The notes: generated by a model not told the origin, from the sequence alone. Positions 1 through 9,000 are shown, numbered from the stretch's first letter. The stretch: DNA of 20,379 bases from Syntrophus sp. (in: bacteria) (GCA_013824905.1 PNOO01000013.1:1-20379); one strand, 5' to 3'. Program-made: numbers and translations.

Positions 1-344
1 AGGTCGCGGTCCACGACCGGATGGAGCTGACGGAATCCCGCTGGATGACGCCGGCCTCGGCCCTTGCCGAGCACCGGGCGGGCAGGATTGTCCTGATGCC
101 CCCCACGCTCAAGACCATTGAAGAATTGCTTGCATTTTCCTGTACCGAACACCTTTTAGCCGCCGCCCGGTCGCAGTGGATCTATACAATCTACGCCGAG
201 GCTTTCCGGACGGCGGACAGCTTCGGCATCCGTCTGCCCCATGATCCGGAGTACACCCTTAACGCCTGGAAGCAACAGCCCCGTCCCGGTGAGACCACAC
301 GGATCGTCATGCAGGACGGGATATGGAAAACCCTCTCGATCTGA
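1..344 (+). CDS. NUDIX hydrolase, C-terminal part (5' end outside window)
   Basis: The reading frame is open back to the first base and ends at TGA 342-344, so the 5' end lies upstream. The visible 114 residues include the pattern ESRWMTP...AL..G.I.LMPPTLKTIEEL, which resembles the region after the Nudix box in NUDT19/RP2-like NUDIX hydrolases. In that family this segment is followed by a helical C-terminal part, as here. Members hydrolyse nucleoside diphosphates linked to another moiety; some of this subgroup act on CoA or acyl-CoA, but the substrate cannot be read here. The catalytic Nudix box (GX5EX7REUXEEXGU) is not in the window, so activity cannot be checked. The ATG at 21 is probably internal. 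The gene ends just before the mla promoter and is probably a separate transcription unit. Confidence 0.7.
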   Translation, partial: VAVHDRMELTESRWMTPASALAEHRAGRIVLMPPTLKTIEELLAFSCTEHLLAAARSQWIYTIYAEAFRTADSFGIRLPHDPEYTLNAWKQQPRPGETTRIVMQDGIWKTLSI

Positions 345-356
345 GGATATGCCTAG

Positions 357-385
357 TTGCTATTCACCGTAATATTCTATATGAT
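357..385 (+). promoter_or_regulatory. Putative sigma-70-type promoter of the mla operon
   Basis: A TTGCTA box (357-362) and a TATGAT box (380-385) are separated by exactly 17 bases. The -10 matches five of six consensus bases and the -35 matches four of six. A transcript would start near 392 and leave a leader of about 124 bases before the mlaE ATG. It sits 12 bases after the NUDIX stop, where an operon promoter is expected. The call rests on sequence match only. Confidence 0.5.
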
Positions 386-415
386 CCATTCAGAATCGAC
401 CGTGACGGCAAGGGT

Positions 416-445
416 TGATTTCACTGCCTCTTTTTGCAGGAATCA
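416..445 (+). other. Possible stem-loop in the mlaE leader
   Basis: TGATT (416-420) can pair with AATCA (441-445), and CTGC (424-427) with GCAG (436-439), separated by a small asymmetric internal loop (TCA against G). The apical loop is CTCTTTTT. It lies inside the predicted leader transcript. It is an imperfect 9-bp helix that could occur by chance; a regulatory role is inference only. Confidence 0.25.
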
Positions 446-515
446 GACAAGAGGGGCAAATACAGATAATAAAACCGGCACTTTGCGCGTACGACCTCAA
501 CAACGGATCACTCTC

Positions 516-1364
516 ATGACACTTGATGAAAACAGTCAAAAGTTATCGGAAACCAAAGCGGGATGGCAGCCTGGTCTAATATTGACGGGACCCTTTGCCA
601 TTTTCGGAAGGGCGGCGATCAGATGGACCAACCATTTAGGGGCCTCGGCTGTTTTTCTCTTTTTGGCATGTCTAAAGATTTTTCGCCCCAAGCAGCTGAC
701 CAAAATCGTTCAACAAATCTATTACGTCGGAGCAAGGTCCACGATGATCATCATACTCGTCGGTTTATTCACCGGCATGGTCTTGTCCCTCCAATCCTAC
801 TATACCCTTGTTAAGGTCGGCGCACAGGGGGCTCTCGGCACCCTGGTCGCCCTTTCTCTGGTCAGGGAATTGGGGCCCGTCCTTACCGCCATCATGATTA
901 CGGCCAGGGCGGGTTCGGCGATCACCGCGGAGATCGGCATCCAACGCATCTCGGAACAGATCGACGCCCTGGACACCATGCGTATTGATCCGCTTGGTTA
1001 CCTCGTCAGCCCTAGAATCGCCGCCGCCGTCATCAGTTTCCCCTTGCTCACCGCCCTGTTCGACCTCATCGGCATCATCGGCGGTTACATCTCCGGCGTG
1101 ATACTCCTGGGAGCGAATGCCGGCACCTATCTTTTTCGCGTTCAGTCCAGCATGGAGATGAAAGATGTCACTGACGGTTTCGTCAAGGCCGTCGTTTTTG
1201 CCGTGATCGTCTCCACCGTCTGCTGTTATCAGGGCTATTTCGCACACCTGCGCACGGACAGCCACGGCGCCAAGGCGGTTGGTCTCGCCACTACATCGGC
1301 TGTCGTGTTCTCCTGCGTACTGATTCTGGTCGCCGACTACATTGTGACCTCACTGCTCATCTGA
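516..1364 (+). CDS. mlaE: MlaE-type phospholipid ABC transporter permease
   Basis: This is an inner-membrane permease of the MlaE (DUF140/YrbE) family, the transmembrane subunit of the MCE-type lipid transporter. The 282-residue product carries the family core: RELGP (about 117-121), then TARAGSAITAEIG and EQIDALDTM (about 147-155), which forms the coupling region to the ATPase. There are several hydrophobic segments (about 75-95, 120-135, 165-200, 223-240, 257-281). The frame is open upstream to a TTG at 357, but that TTG lies in the -35 box. The ATG at 516 gives the usual family length (about 260-280), so I chose it. No clear Shine-Dalgarno precedes 516, which is unusual beside the strong sites of its neighbours. 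It is the first gene of the operon, and the mlaF ATG follows 10 bases after its stop. Confidence 0.9.
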   Translation: MTLDENSQKLSETKAGWQPGLILTGPFAIFGRAAIRWTNHLGASAVFLFLACLKIFRPKQLTKIVQQIYYVGARSTMIIILVGLFTGMVLSLQSYYTLVKVGAQGALGTLVALSLVRELGPVLTAIMITARAGSAITAEIGIQRISEQIDALDTMRIDPLGYLVSPRIAAAVISFPLLTALFDLIGIIGGYISGVILLGANAGTYLFRVQSSMEMKDVTDGFVKAVVFAVIVSTVCCYQGYFAHLRTDSHGAKAVGLATTSAVVFSCVLILVADYIVTSLLI

Positions 1365-1374
1365 GGGAAGACAC

Positions 1375-2619
1375 ATGGACACACCATTGATCGAATTCAA
1401 GGATGTTACCAAGCGCTTCGGCGACCGAACCGTCCTTGAACATGTGAACCTGCAGATCTATGAGGGACAGGTCACGACGATCATCGGCCTGAGCGGCTCG
1501 GGCAAGAGTGTGCTCCTCAAGCATATCATCGGGCTTCTCAAACCCGATGAGGGGACCATTTTGTTCCGGGGCAAACCGCTGACCGGGATGAAAAAGAGGG
1601 AAACGTCGGAATCCCTGGCTCAGATCAGCTACATGTTTCAAGACAACGCGCTTTTTGACTCTATGACCGTCTATGAAAATATCGCCCTCCCTCTTCGGGA
1701 GACGACGAACCTGAGCAGGGCCGAAATTGATTGCAGGGTGATGGCCAGGATCGAGCAGACGGAGCTTGGCGACGCGGCACACAAATACCCTTCGGAAATC
1801 TCAGGGGGCATGCAAAAGAGGGTGGCCCTGGCGCGGGCCCTGGTTATCGATCCTCAAATTGTCCTTTTTGACGAACCCACTTCGGGTCAGGATCCTGTCC
1901 GAAAAAACGCCATCCTGGGTATGATTGCCCAGTACCAGAGAAAATTCGGTTTTACGGCGATCTTGGTCAGCCACGAGATCCCCGATGTGTATTTCATCTC
2001 CAACCGTATCCTCGCCCTCTATAATCGAACCATCGTTTTTCAGGGGACGCCGGAGGAACTGGAACATTTTGACCATCCGTTCAAAGATGAGGTCATCAAA
2101 AGCATAGAAGGGTTGCAGGAGGAATTAACGGGCCTGTACTCCAAACGACAGTTCAAAGTTTTGAACCATGCGCAGTTGAAACGGAGAACACTCGGGGAAA
2201 CTTACTCCGTTGCGGTTTTTACACTGAAGGGATTAAACGCTATTATCGCAACTTTGGGCCATGAAGCCGCCCAGGAGGCCATCCGGAGCATGGGCGTATT
2301 TATCGATAAACACTTCAGCGCCATCGGGGGATTTTCCACACGCCGTCACACCAGTGAATTTATTACGGTGCTTCCCTATTCGGATCTGGCTGAGGCGGAG
2401 ATCATCCTTCAAGACTTTGTCAAGGATTTCCAGGAACAGGGAATCCGGGACATATGGGCCGGAGCTCGAAAACGGGCGGTCACAGATGCGTGCGTCGAAT
2501 TCACCATCTTGGCCGGGATTGCCCAGGGACAACCGATTGTAGAAATCGATTCCGTCATCCGTTCGGCAGAGCAGCAACAGAGAGAAATTGCCTGGCTATG
2601 GTGCGACGAGAGGAGGTAA
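1375..2619 (+). CDS. mlaF: MlaF-type ABC ATPase with a C-terminal degenerate GGDEF domain
   Basis: Residues 1-250 are a complete ABC ATPase of the MlaF type: Walker A GLSGSGKS (38-45), Q-loop Q89, signature ISGGMQKR (142-149), Walker B IVLFDEP (162-168), D-loop SGQDP (170-174) and H-loop His200. It would power lipid transport through MlaE. At 414 residues it is about 145 longer than ordinary MlaF (about 265-270). The extension (about 274-406) follows the GGDEF fold in order: a strand then KGLNAIIATLGHEAAQEAIR, a motif position reading HTSEF (325-329) where GGDEF should be, TVLPYSDLAEAE, then a late strand LAGIAQ and helix RSAEQQQREIA. The glycines and metal-binding acid of the signature are missing, so cyclase activity is not expected. 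A GAGGGAAG site precedes the ATG. The stop TAA abuts the mlaD ribosome-binding site. The ATPase call is firm; the GGDEF reading is from pattern only. Confidence 0.9.
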   Translation: MDTPLIEFKDVTKRFGDRTVLEHVNLQIYEGQVTTIIGLSGSGKSVLLKHIIGLLKPDEGTILFRGKPLTGMKKRETSESLAQISYMFQDNALFDSMTVYENIALPLRETTNLSRAEIDCRVMARIEQTELGDAAHKYPSEISGGMQKRVALARALVIDPQIVLFDEPTSGQDPVRKNAILGMIAQYQRKFGFTAILVSHEIPDVYFISNRILALYNRTIVFQGTPEELEHFDHPFKDEVIKSIEGLQEELTGLYSKRQFKVLNHAQLKRRTLGETYSVAVFTLKGLNAIIATLGHEAAQEAIRSMGVFIDKHFSAIGGFSTRRHTSEFITVLPYSDLAEAEIILQDFVKDFQEQGIRDIWAGARKRAVTDACVEFTILAGIAQGQPIVEIDSVIRSAEQQQREIAWLWCDERR

Positions 2620-2623
2620 GCAG

Positions 2624-3079
2624 ATGAAAAAATACGCTATGGAAACAATGGTCGGTATCTTTCTTGTTTTCGGATTGCTCTGTATCGGTTATATGACGGT
2701 GAAACTGGGCCATGTTTCTTTCCTGGGCGACAACTCCTACTCTCTCTTCGCCCGATTTACCTCGGTCACCGGTTTGAGAGTCGGCAGCTCCGTTCATATG
2801 CTGGGTATCGAGGTCGGTCGGGTGGAACGGCTGACCATGGACCAGAAGGACCAGAAGGCCGTGGTGGAAATTCGGATCCAAGAAGGCATAAAGATTTTTG
2901 ATGATGCGATCGCGTCCATCAAAACGGAGGGGCTGATCGGTGACCAGTACCTCAGCGTCGATCCCGGAGGGGCAGGCGCACCCCTCGCCCCGGGTGGAAC
3001 CATCACCGAGACGCAATCGGCTGTAGACATCGCGGACCTCATAGGCAAGTATGCCTTTGGAGAGGTAAAGAAGCAATAG
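2624..3079 (+). CDS. mlaD: MlaD-type MCE-domain lipid-binding protein
   Basis: This is a periplasmic substrate-binding subunit of the Mla transporter, anchored in the inner membrane. The 151-residue product has one N-terminal membrane helix (about 9-27) and one MCE domain (about 39-115) with the typical FTSVTGLRVGSSV and VEIRI...ASIKTEGLIGDQYL pattern. It ends in a short helix containing DLIGKYAFG (138-146), like the pore-lining helix of E. coli MlaD, but lacks the long hydrophilic tail of that protein. The frame is open to an ATG at 2588 inside mlaF. I chose 2624 because AGGAGG (2611-2616) lies 7 bases upstream and the protein then starts MKKYAMETMVGIF, normal for the family. The gap from the mlaF stop is 4 bases, which implies translational coupling. 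In the known system MlaD forms a hexamer on MlaFE. Confidence 0.92.
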   Translation: MKKYAMETMVGIFLVFGLLCIGYMTVKLGHVSFLGDNSYSLFARFTSVTGLRVGSSVHMLGIEVGRVERLTMDQKDQKAVVEIRIQEGIKIFDDAIASIKTEGLIGDQYLSVDPGGAGAPLAPGGTITETQSAVDIADLIGKYAFGEVKKQ

Positions 3080-3109
3080 AAGTAGTGCAAACTTAAAGAG
3101 AGGACAATC

Positions 3110-3703
3110 ATGAAAAGACCGCTTGCCGGAGTGGGCATTTTAATCATTCTGTTCTTATCCCAGCCCGTACATGCCGGCGCTCCGCTGGATACGGTTCAGG
3201 AAAATGTCACCAAGGTGCTTGAGGTACTGCGCGATCCGGCGCTTAAAGCCGAGTCGGCCAAAGAGATCAAGAAAGAAAAGCTTCGGCCCATCTACAACCG
3301 CATGTTCGATGATGTCGAACTTTCGAGGCGTACCCTGGCGCGGAACTGGAACACTCTGAACACACCCCAGCGCCAGGAGTTTGTGCAGCTTTTTCGACAG
3401 GTGCTGGAAAAGGCCTACGTCGACAAAATCCTTTCGTACACCGACGAAAAAATTGTTTATGATAAAGAAAGCCTGCTTTCGGAAAACCAGAGCGAGGTTC
3501 CAACGAGAATCGTCACCTCCTCAAAGTCAATCCCCATCTCCTACCGGATGATCATGAAGGACGGCCTGTGGAAAATCTATGATGTCGTTATAGAGAATGT
3601 GAGTCTGGTCCAGAACTATCGCACACAATTCAACGAAATTTTGGCAAAAAATACGCCGGAACAGTTGCTTGAGACTCTGCGAAAAAAAGTGAAAGAACAG
3701 TAG
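3110..3703 (+). CDS. mlaC: MlaC-type periplasmic phospholipid shuttle (Ttg2D family)
   Basis: The 197-residue product starts with a cleavable signal peptide (MKRP, a hydrophobic stretch to about residue 17, likely cut after Val-His-Ala22) and continues as a Tol_Tol_Ttg2 domain. Family features are the early RRTLARNWNTL and QEFVQLFRQVLEKAYVDKILSY segments and the late SYRMIMKDGLWKIYDVVIENVSLVQNYRTQF block. MlaC carries phospholipid across the periplasm between the outer-membrane MlaA complex and the inner-membrane MlaFED complex. An AGAGAGG site lies just before the ATG. The gene starts 30 bases after mlaD and ends 21 bases before mlaA. The length matches E. coli MlaC (about 211) and nothing appears truncated. 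Confidence 0.92.
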   Translation: MKRPLAGVGILIILFLSQPVHAGAPLDTVQENVTKVLEVLRDPALKAESAKEIKKEKLRPIYNRMFDDVELSRRTLARNWNTLNTPQRQEFVQLFRQVLEKAYVDKILSYTDEKIVYDKESLLSENQSEVPTRIVTSSKSIPISYRMIMKDGLWKIYDVVIENVSLVQNYRTQFNEILAKNTPEQLLETLRKKVKEQ

Positions 3704-3724
3704 GATCCTTTAAAGGCAGGGCCG

Positions 3725-4768
3725 ATGGTTCGTGCAATGAAATGGTTCATATCCGCTCTTCTCCTGCCCGCTGTTCTTTCCGCGGGCTGTGCTCACAGTC
3801 CCTACGCTACGTCTTTCCCTGCACCATCCGCTGCACCCCCTTTGCCCCGGCAGGTCGCGATCGCGCCCGGACCGGAGCGGCTCCCTCAGCAATCCCCCGA
3901 GATATCGGCAAAATCCGGAGACGAGAGCCCCCTCGTCATAAAGAAAGCGGTTAAGGAAGAAACGGCAGCCCTGTCACCCCCGCCGGAGTCGGTGAAATCC
4001 AATACGGAAATGCCGACGAAATCCGCCAACAAGAGTATCACTGATCAGGAGTTTCTCGATTACACCGAAGGGGAGGATGAGGAGAAGAAGATAGGGATTG
4101 CCGATCCCCTGGAACCCTTCAACCGGGCCATGTACCATTTCAACGACAAACTCTACTTCTGGGTGCTCAAACCCATGGCCCAGGGATATCGCAAGGTCGT
4201 TCCCGAGAAAGCCCGGATAGGTGTCGGCAATTTTTTCGCAAATATCACCTTCCCGATCCGTTTCGTCAATTGCCTGCTCCAGGCAAACATCGAGGGCGCC
4301 GCCTCGGAGCTTGGGCGCTTCGTGATCAACACGCTTTGGGGGATCGGGGGAATTCTGGATCTTGCATCACATAAAGATATCAATCTCTCCAGACAGGACG
4401 AGGACTTCGGTCAAACCCTGGGAGTCTTCGGATTGGGACAGGGGTTCTACATCAACTGGCCCCTATTGGGGCCTTCGAGCCCTCGTGATACGTTAGGGTG
4501 GGCCGCTGATTTCTATGTGCATCCTTTCTCTTACCTGACGACGTGGGACGTCTTTCTGGGAATCAGCGTATACGAGAGGATAAATGACACCTCCCTGTCA
4601 ATCGGCGACTATGAGTCTCTCAAAGAAGCGGCCATAGATCCCTACGTGGCGATCCGTGACGCCTACGTTCAATATCGGCAGAAAAAGGTCAAGGATAGAG
4701 GAGTACAACCGGAACCACCCAAGCCCCAAGGCACGCTCTCGCCTGCGGTAGAGGAGGCTTCTCCATAA
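3725..4768 (+). CDS. mlaA: MlaA (VacJ) outer-membrane lipoprotein
   Basis: This is an outer-membrane lipoprotein that removes misplaced phospholipid from the outer leaflet and passes it to MlaC. A type II signal peptide ends in the lipobox LSAG with Cys22 as the lipidated residue. A linker of about 100 residues, rich in Pro, Ser, Ala and charged residues, follows (23-125). The MlaA domain starts at about 126 with DPLEPFNRAMYHFND and continues with NFFANITFPIRFVN, GRFVINTLWGIGGILDLAS, EDFGQTLGVFGLGQG and GPSSPRDTLG. A Pro-rich tail ends the protein. At 347 residues it is about 100 longer than E. coli MlaA (251), and nearly all the excess is in the linker. The start may be 3725 or the in-frame ATG at 3737; both leave the signal peptide intact. 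It is the last gene of the operon. Confidence 0.93.
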   Translation: MVRAMKWFISALLLPAVLSAGCAHSPYATSFPAPSAAPPLPRQVAIAPGPERLPQQSPEISAKSGDESPLVIKKAVKEETAALSPPPESVKSNTEMPTKSANKSITDQEFLDYTEGEDEEKKIGIADPLEPFNRAMYHFNDKLYFWVLKPMAQGYRKVVPEKARIGVGNFFANITFPIRFVNCLLQANIEGAASELGRFVINTLWGIGGILDLASHKDINLSRQDEDFGQTLGVFGLGQGFYINWPLLGPSSPRDTLGWAADFYVHPFSYLTTWDVFLGISVYERINDTSLSIGDYESLKEAAIDPYVAIRDAYVQYRQKKVKDRGVQPEPPKPQGTLSPAVEEASP

Positions 4769-4829
4769 CCTGATCGTTACGGCAACTCAAAAAGGTTGCA
4801 TTTACTGTGTACTGAAGACTCATACCATC

Positions 4830-4854
4830 AACATGGCTTGAGCCGTTCCTTTTT
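4830..4854 (+). terminator. Weak terminator-like hairpin between convergent mlaA and MFS genes
   Basis: AAC and GGC (4830-4837) can pair with GCC and GTT (4843-4847) around TTGA, with two unpaired bases (AT) on one side. A run of five T follows (4850-4854). A second small hairpin, GCAAC (4782-4786) with GTTGC (4795-4799), lies upstream without a T run. The 84-base gap between convergent genes is where a terminator should be, but neither helix is strong. Confidence 0.3.
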
Positions 4855-6052
4855 AGTCGACAGCCGGTTTATCTCCTTTCCCGTATACCCTGATTGCCTC
4901 CGCAGGCCGCAGTGGGTTGCTCTCTTTTAAAACACGCAATCCAGCCGCCAGCGTCACTGCGGCAAGGAACGAAAGGACCGCGAAGCCCCACGCAAAGGAG
5001 CCGAGCGTGTCCTTGGACCATCCGAACAGCAACGTAAAGGCAACCGCCCCGAGGTTCCCGAGAAGATTGACGAATCCGAGCATGGCGCCCAGGGAGTCGG
5101 CCGCCGTTGAACGGGAGGCCAGCTGAAAGAGGGCTCCGAAGTTGATCGAGCCGAACCATGCCGCCAACAGCGCCAGACCCAGGACCACTCCTGGCGCGCG
5201 GGCTACGGCCATACCCGCGAAGAGGATGCCCAGAACCAGGATGGATCCGTGCAAAACGGTGAGCGGAGAAATCCGCAGGATGACAAACCCTCCGGAGAGC
5301 CGGGACAGACCGCTGACCAGCATGACAAGCGCCCCGCCCCAGGCAAGCTGCGTCGCGGTCTGCCGGAGCGATACTTCGGCCAGCAGGGACGGGACCCAGC
5401 TGCCGAGGCTGAGCATCGATCCGTATGATAAGGCATGGTAGATGCCGAGGATCCATGGCGAGGGCATCCCCACAATCCGACTAAGAGGCAGGGACGGCTT
5501 GGCCGGAAAGGCGGGTGTGGGTCGAAGCGCCGGAACGAGCGCCAGCATGAACAGGCAGAGGAACGCGGGGATCAGGAATACCCATCGCCAGCCCGCCGGG
5601 AAGATGACGGGAAGCAGCAGATAGGCCAAGATACTGCCGAGAGAAAAGATGCCGGCGAAGAATGCCTGAAAGGCTCCGGCCCGCCCGCCCGGCGCCCAGA
5701 TCGCCAGCATCTTCAGGGTCGCCAGCCATCCCAGACCGGTTCCCATACCGGCGATCATTCGCCCGCCGATGCCCCATGTAAGATCAGGGCTGATGGCCGG
5801 TATGGCATTTCCGACGGCCAGGCAGACGAGGCTCAGGAACTGGGTGCGGCGGATTCCCAGTCGATCGACGATCATCCCCGCCGGAAGCTGCATCGCTGCG
5901 TGCATCCAGAGCAGCGCGCTCATGAGAACGGATATCTGCGTGTACGAGACCCCGTAGAGATCCATCAGCTCGCTCAGCACCGGCGGGATGTTCATGATGA
6001 TGATGCTGAGGTTGATCCCATTGAGCAGCGCAAATACGATGTCGAAAGTCAT
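4853..6052 (-). CDS. Major facilitator superfamily (MFS) permease
   Basis: The 399-residue product is almost entirely hydrophobic, with about 12 membrane segments. It carries the MFS motif A between helices 2 and 3 as GMIVDRLGIRRT (59-70), and the last segments (LGAMLGFVNLLGNLGAVAFTLLFG) look like those of CynX/NarK/OFA-like anion carriers. The substrate cannot be read; a small organic or inorganic anion is a guess. Its ATG lies 6 bases after the kinase 1 stop (TGA GGCAGC ATG), so it should be translated by coupling from the kinase transcript. That suggests a transporter whose substrate is related to the ligand sensed by kinase 1, or to the iron-sulfur protein before it. Its first helix begins almost at the N-terminus, which supports this start. 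The gene is intact. Confidence 0.85.
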   Translation of the reverse strand: MTFDIVFALLNGINLSIIIMNIPPVLSELMDLYGVSYTQISVLMSALLWMHAAMQLPAGMIVDRLGIRRTQFLSLVCLAVGNAIPAISPDLTWGIGGRMIAGMGTGLGWLATLKMLAIWAPGGRAGAFQAFFAGIFSLGSILAYLLLPVIFPAGWRWVFLIPAFLCLFMLALVPALRPTPAFPAKPSLPLSRIVGMPSPWILGIYHALSYGSMLSLGSWVPSLLAEVSLRQTATQLAWGGALVMLVSGLSRLSGGFVILRISPLTVLHGSILVLGILFAGMAVARAPGVVLGLALLAAWFGSINFGALFQLASRSTAADSLGAMLGFVNLLGNLGAVAFTLLFGWSKDTLGSFAWGFAVLSFLAAVTLAAGLRVLKESNPLRPAEAIRVYGKGDKPAVD

Positions 6053-6058
6053 GCTGCC

Positions 6059-9000
6059 TCACCGGTTTAGTTCCTGCCGAATCGCCAGACCGATCTTTTC
6101 CAGCACATAAGGCTTTTTGACATAGGCGCCAGCCCCCAATCTCTGAGCCTCCTTGACCCGGTCCGTTTCCGAATAGCCGCTGACAATAATCGTCTTCTGA
6201 TGGGGATGAATGTTGAGAATCCGCCGGTAGGTTTCCAGACCGTCCATGCCCGGGTCCATGATCATGTCCAGTACCATCAGATCTACTTTATGGGTTTTCA
6301 GGTACTTTACCGCTTCTTCACCGCTGGAAACCGCCGCAACATTGTACCCAAGGTTCGTGAGCATACCGGCAGCCATCTCTCTTTGTTCAACCACATCATC
6401 CACGACCAGAATGGACTCCCCCTGGCCTTTGTATTGATCAAGGGGTATCTTCTTTAAATCATCAGCCATCTTTCCCCGCGTCACCGGAAAATAGAGAGTG
6501 AACGCACTTCCTTTCCCTTTCTCGCTCTGAACGTCGATATAGCCGTCATGATCCTTCACCGCCCCCCAGACCACGGCCAATCCCAGGCCGGTACCGCTCC
6601 TCCCCATAACTTTCTTTGTATAGAAAGGCTCAAATATCTTATCGAGATCAGCCGCGGCTATACCGCTTCCGCTGTCCGATACCGTCAATACCGCGTACTC
6701 CCCTTCGCGGACATGATCATAGCCCCGAATGGATGTGTCGACATAGCGGTTCTCCGTACGGATCATCACCTCTCCCTCTTGGGAAATCGCCTCCACCGCG
6801 TTGGAAATCAGATTCATCACCGTTTTTTCCAGATGGATGGGCGATCCCTTGATAGGCAACAGTTCTTTATCGAGCTCCGTCCTGAATGTCGCACGAGGAT
6901 GATAGTCCTTCAACTTCTCAAACACCGGGCTATTGAGAAAATCGGAAATGATACTGTTCATATTGACCACAACCGATACAGACACCCCTCGTCTGGCCAG
7001 TGTGAGAAGGTCCTGGATGATCGATGCGCCTTTCTCGCTGGAGTTCAGAATGTTCACCGCATATTTCCTCAGCGGATTTCCCTCCGGGATCTTTTCTGCA
7101 AGCAGTTCCGAGTAGCCGACCAGGACCCCCAGAACGTTATTCAGATCATGGGCCACACCGCCGGCCAGTTGCCCAAGGGCCTCCATCTTCTCCGCACGAC
7201 GGAGGGCCTCTTCCAGCTTGCGATGTTCCGTGACATCCATGCCTATTCCCGCGGATCCGATCACTCGGCCTTCCGGATCATGTAATGTGGTATTGTCCCA
7301 AACAATCTGCCTTATTGAACCGTCACGGGTCAGAATGGGATTTTCCTGGTGTGAGACAAAAGTCCCTTTTTCGATTCTTGCATGAAAATTTGATTCAATC
7401 TCATGTCTGATGTCTTCTGGTATGAACAGATCAAACCAGCGTTGATTGAGGACTTCCTCTCGCGACCAGCCGGTCAGGGCGAGTAAATAGTCGTTACAGA
7501 AAGAGATGTTCCCGTTGCAGTCCAGAATAATCGCGACCAGTTGGACATTTTCAAGCAACGTCCGGAATCTCTTTTCCGCGGACAGAACGGCAAGCTCACC
7601 TTGTTTATGTTCACTGATATCGCGGTAATTCAACAATACACCCTTGATGTTCGGGTCGTGAATCAGATTGACTGCGGTGAGTTCAGTCATTTTATAAGTT
7701 CCATCTTTACATCTGTATCGGTATTCGGCAGTCCCTGTTGAGTTCTCGATCTCAAGGAGGGTAAAAAACATTTTTTGCAGACGTTCGCGGTCGTCGGAAT
7801 GAACGGTTTGCCAGCCGTCCGTCCCCTCAAGATCTTCAGGAAGCCAGCCATACCACTTTGTTATGTTCGGGCTCTTATATTTTATCTTGCCGGATGGATC
7901 GATCACGGCAATGATGTCCGAGATGTTCGCGATCATTGTTTTCTGTTTGTCATCACTTTCTTTTAGTGCCTCCTCCGCCCGCTTGCGTTCGGATATATCC
8001 TGAATCGCTCCGGCGACCTTGATCGGCGTCCCATCCTCCGCCAAGACCAATTCAGCCCGCGAATGGATAAACCTCAATTCACCATCGTTCATCCGTTTGA
8101 TTTGGAATTCCTCGTCGTATTCCCCTTTTTGCTCGATGAGCCGTTGAAGGGCAAGGTCCATCTGAGATCGATACTGCGGAAGGACGCACTGTTGAGCCAC
8201 ATCGAGGGGCATCTCCGGTGTCACCCGCTCGATACCATAGACACGAAAGGCCTCCTCAGATGCCCAGATTTTCATTGTTCGCAGATCAATTTCCCAATTT
8301 CCCACGTGGGCGATGGCCTGTGCTTTGCGCAGTCGTTCTTCATTTTCTTTCATCGCCTCTTCCGACCGCCTCCGTTCGGAGATATCCGTAGTAAACCCGG
8401 CAAGAAACTTGGGCTTCCCATTCACGATAATCGGGAATTTTATGGTGGAATAAAACCTGCCGTTGAATTCTTCCATAACTTCAATGACTTTACCTTCGCG
8501 TAATATTTTCTTGTCATCCTCGACCATACTCCCGGCCAAATCGGATGGAAAAAGATCGTCCATCGTTCTACCGATGATCGATTCTATCGGCATCCCTAGC
8601 ATCTGTTCATAATTCTTACTTAATTTAACCGTTCGGATATTTTCATCTTTAAAAAACACATAAACAGGGCTGTGGTCTAAAAACTGATTGAATATGGCCT
8701 CCGATTCCCTGAGCGCCTTCTCTGAAGCCTTTTGCTTTTCAAGGGAATCCAGTAATCGCCTGTTGATCCGTATCAATGAAACATAGTGCCATACAATGGC
8801 AATCAATATAGCTATAAAAAGGGAGCTCCCCACCGTCATCCATACTCGCTTTGCATCCCAGTAGGGTTTGGGCTCGCCATACCATTTGGCATATATTCTC
8901 ATATATTCCGGCGAAGCAGTGAACGCTTTCACCTCTTGATTGAGTGTATTGAGCAAATCGGCCTTTCCTGCGCCTACACCTATCGCACGCTTTACCTCCA

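Noticed and set aside
357..515. N-terminal extension of mlaE from a TTG at 357
   Set aside because: The TTG overlaps a likely -35 box, the extra 53 residues do not resemble MlaE, and the ATG at 516 gives the normal family length.
1375..2619. MlaF extension as a sequencing frameshift joining two genes
   Set aside because: The extension is in frame, has no internal start or ribosome-binding site of its own near 2190, and a linker connects the domains smoothly.
5435..6070. 211-codon + strand open frame opposite the MFS gene
   Set aside because: Charged antisense of a transporter gene, with no domain or start signal.
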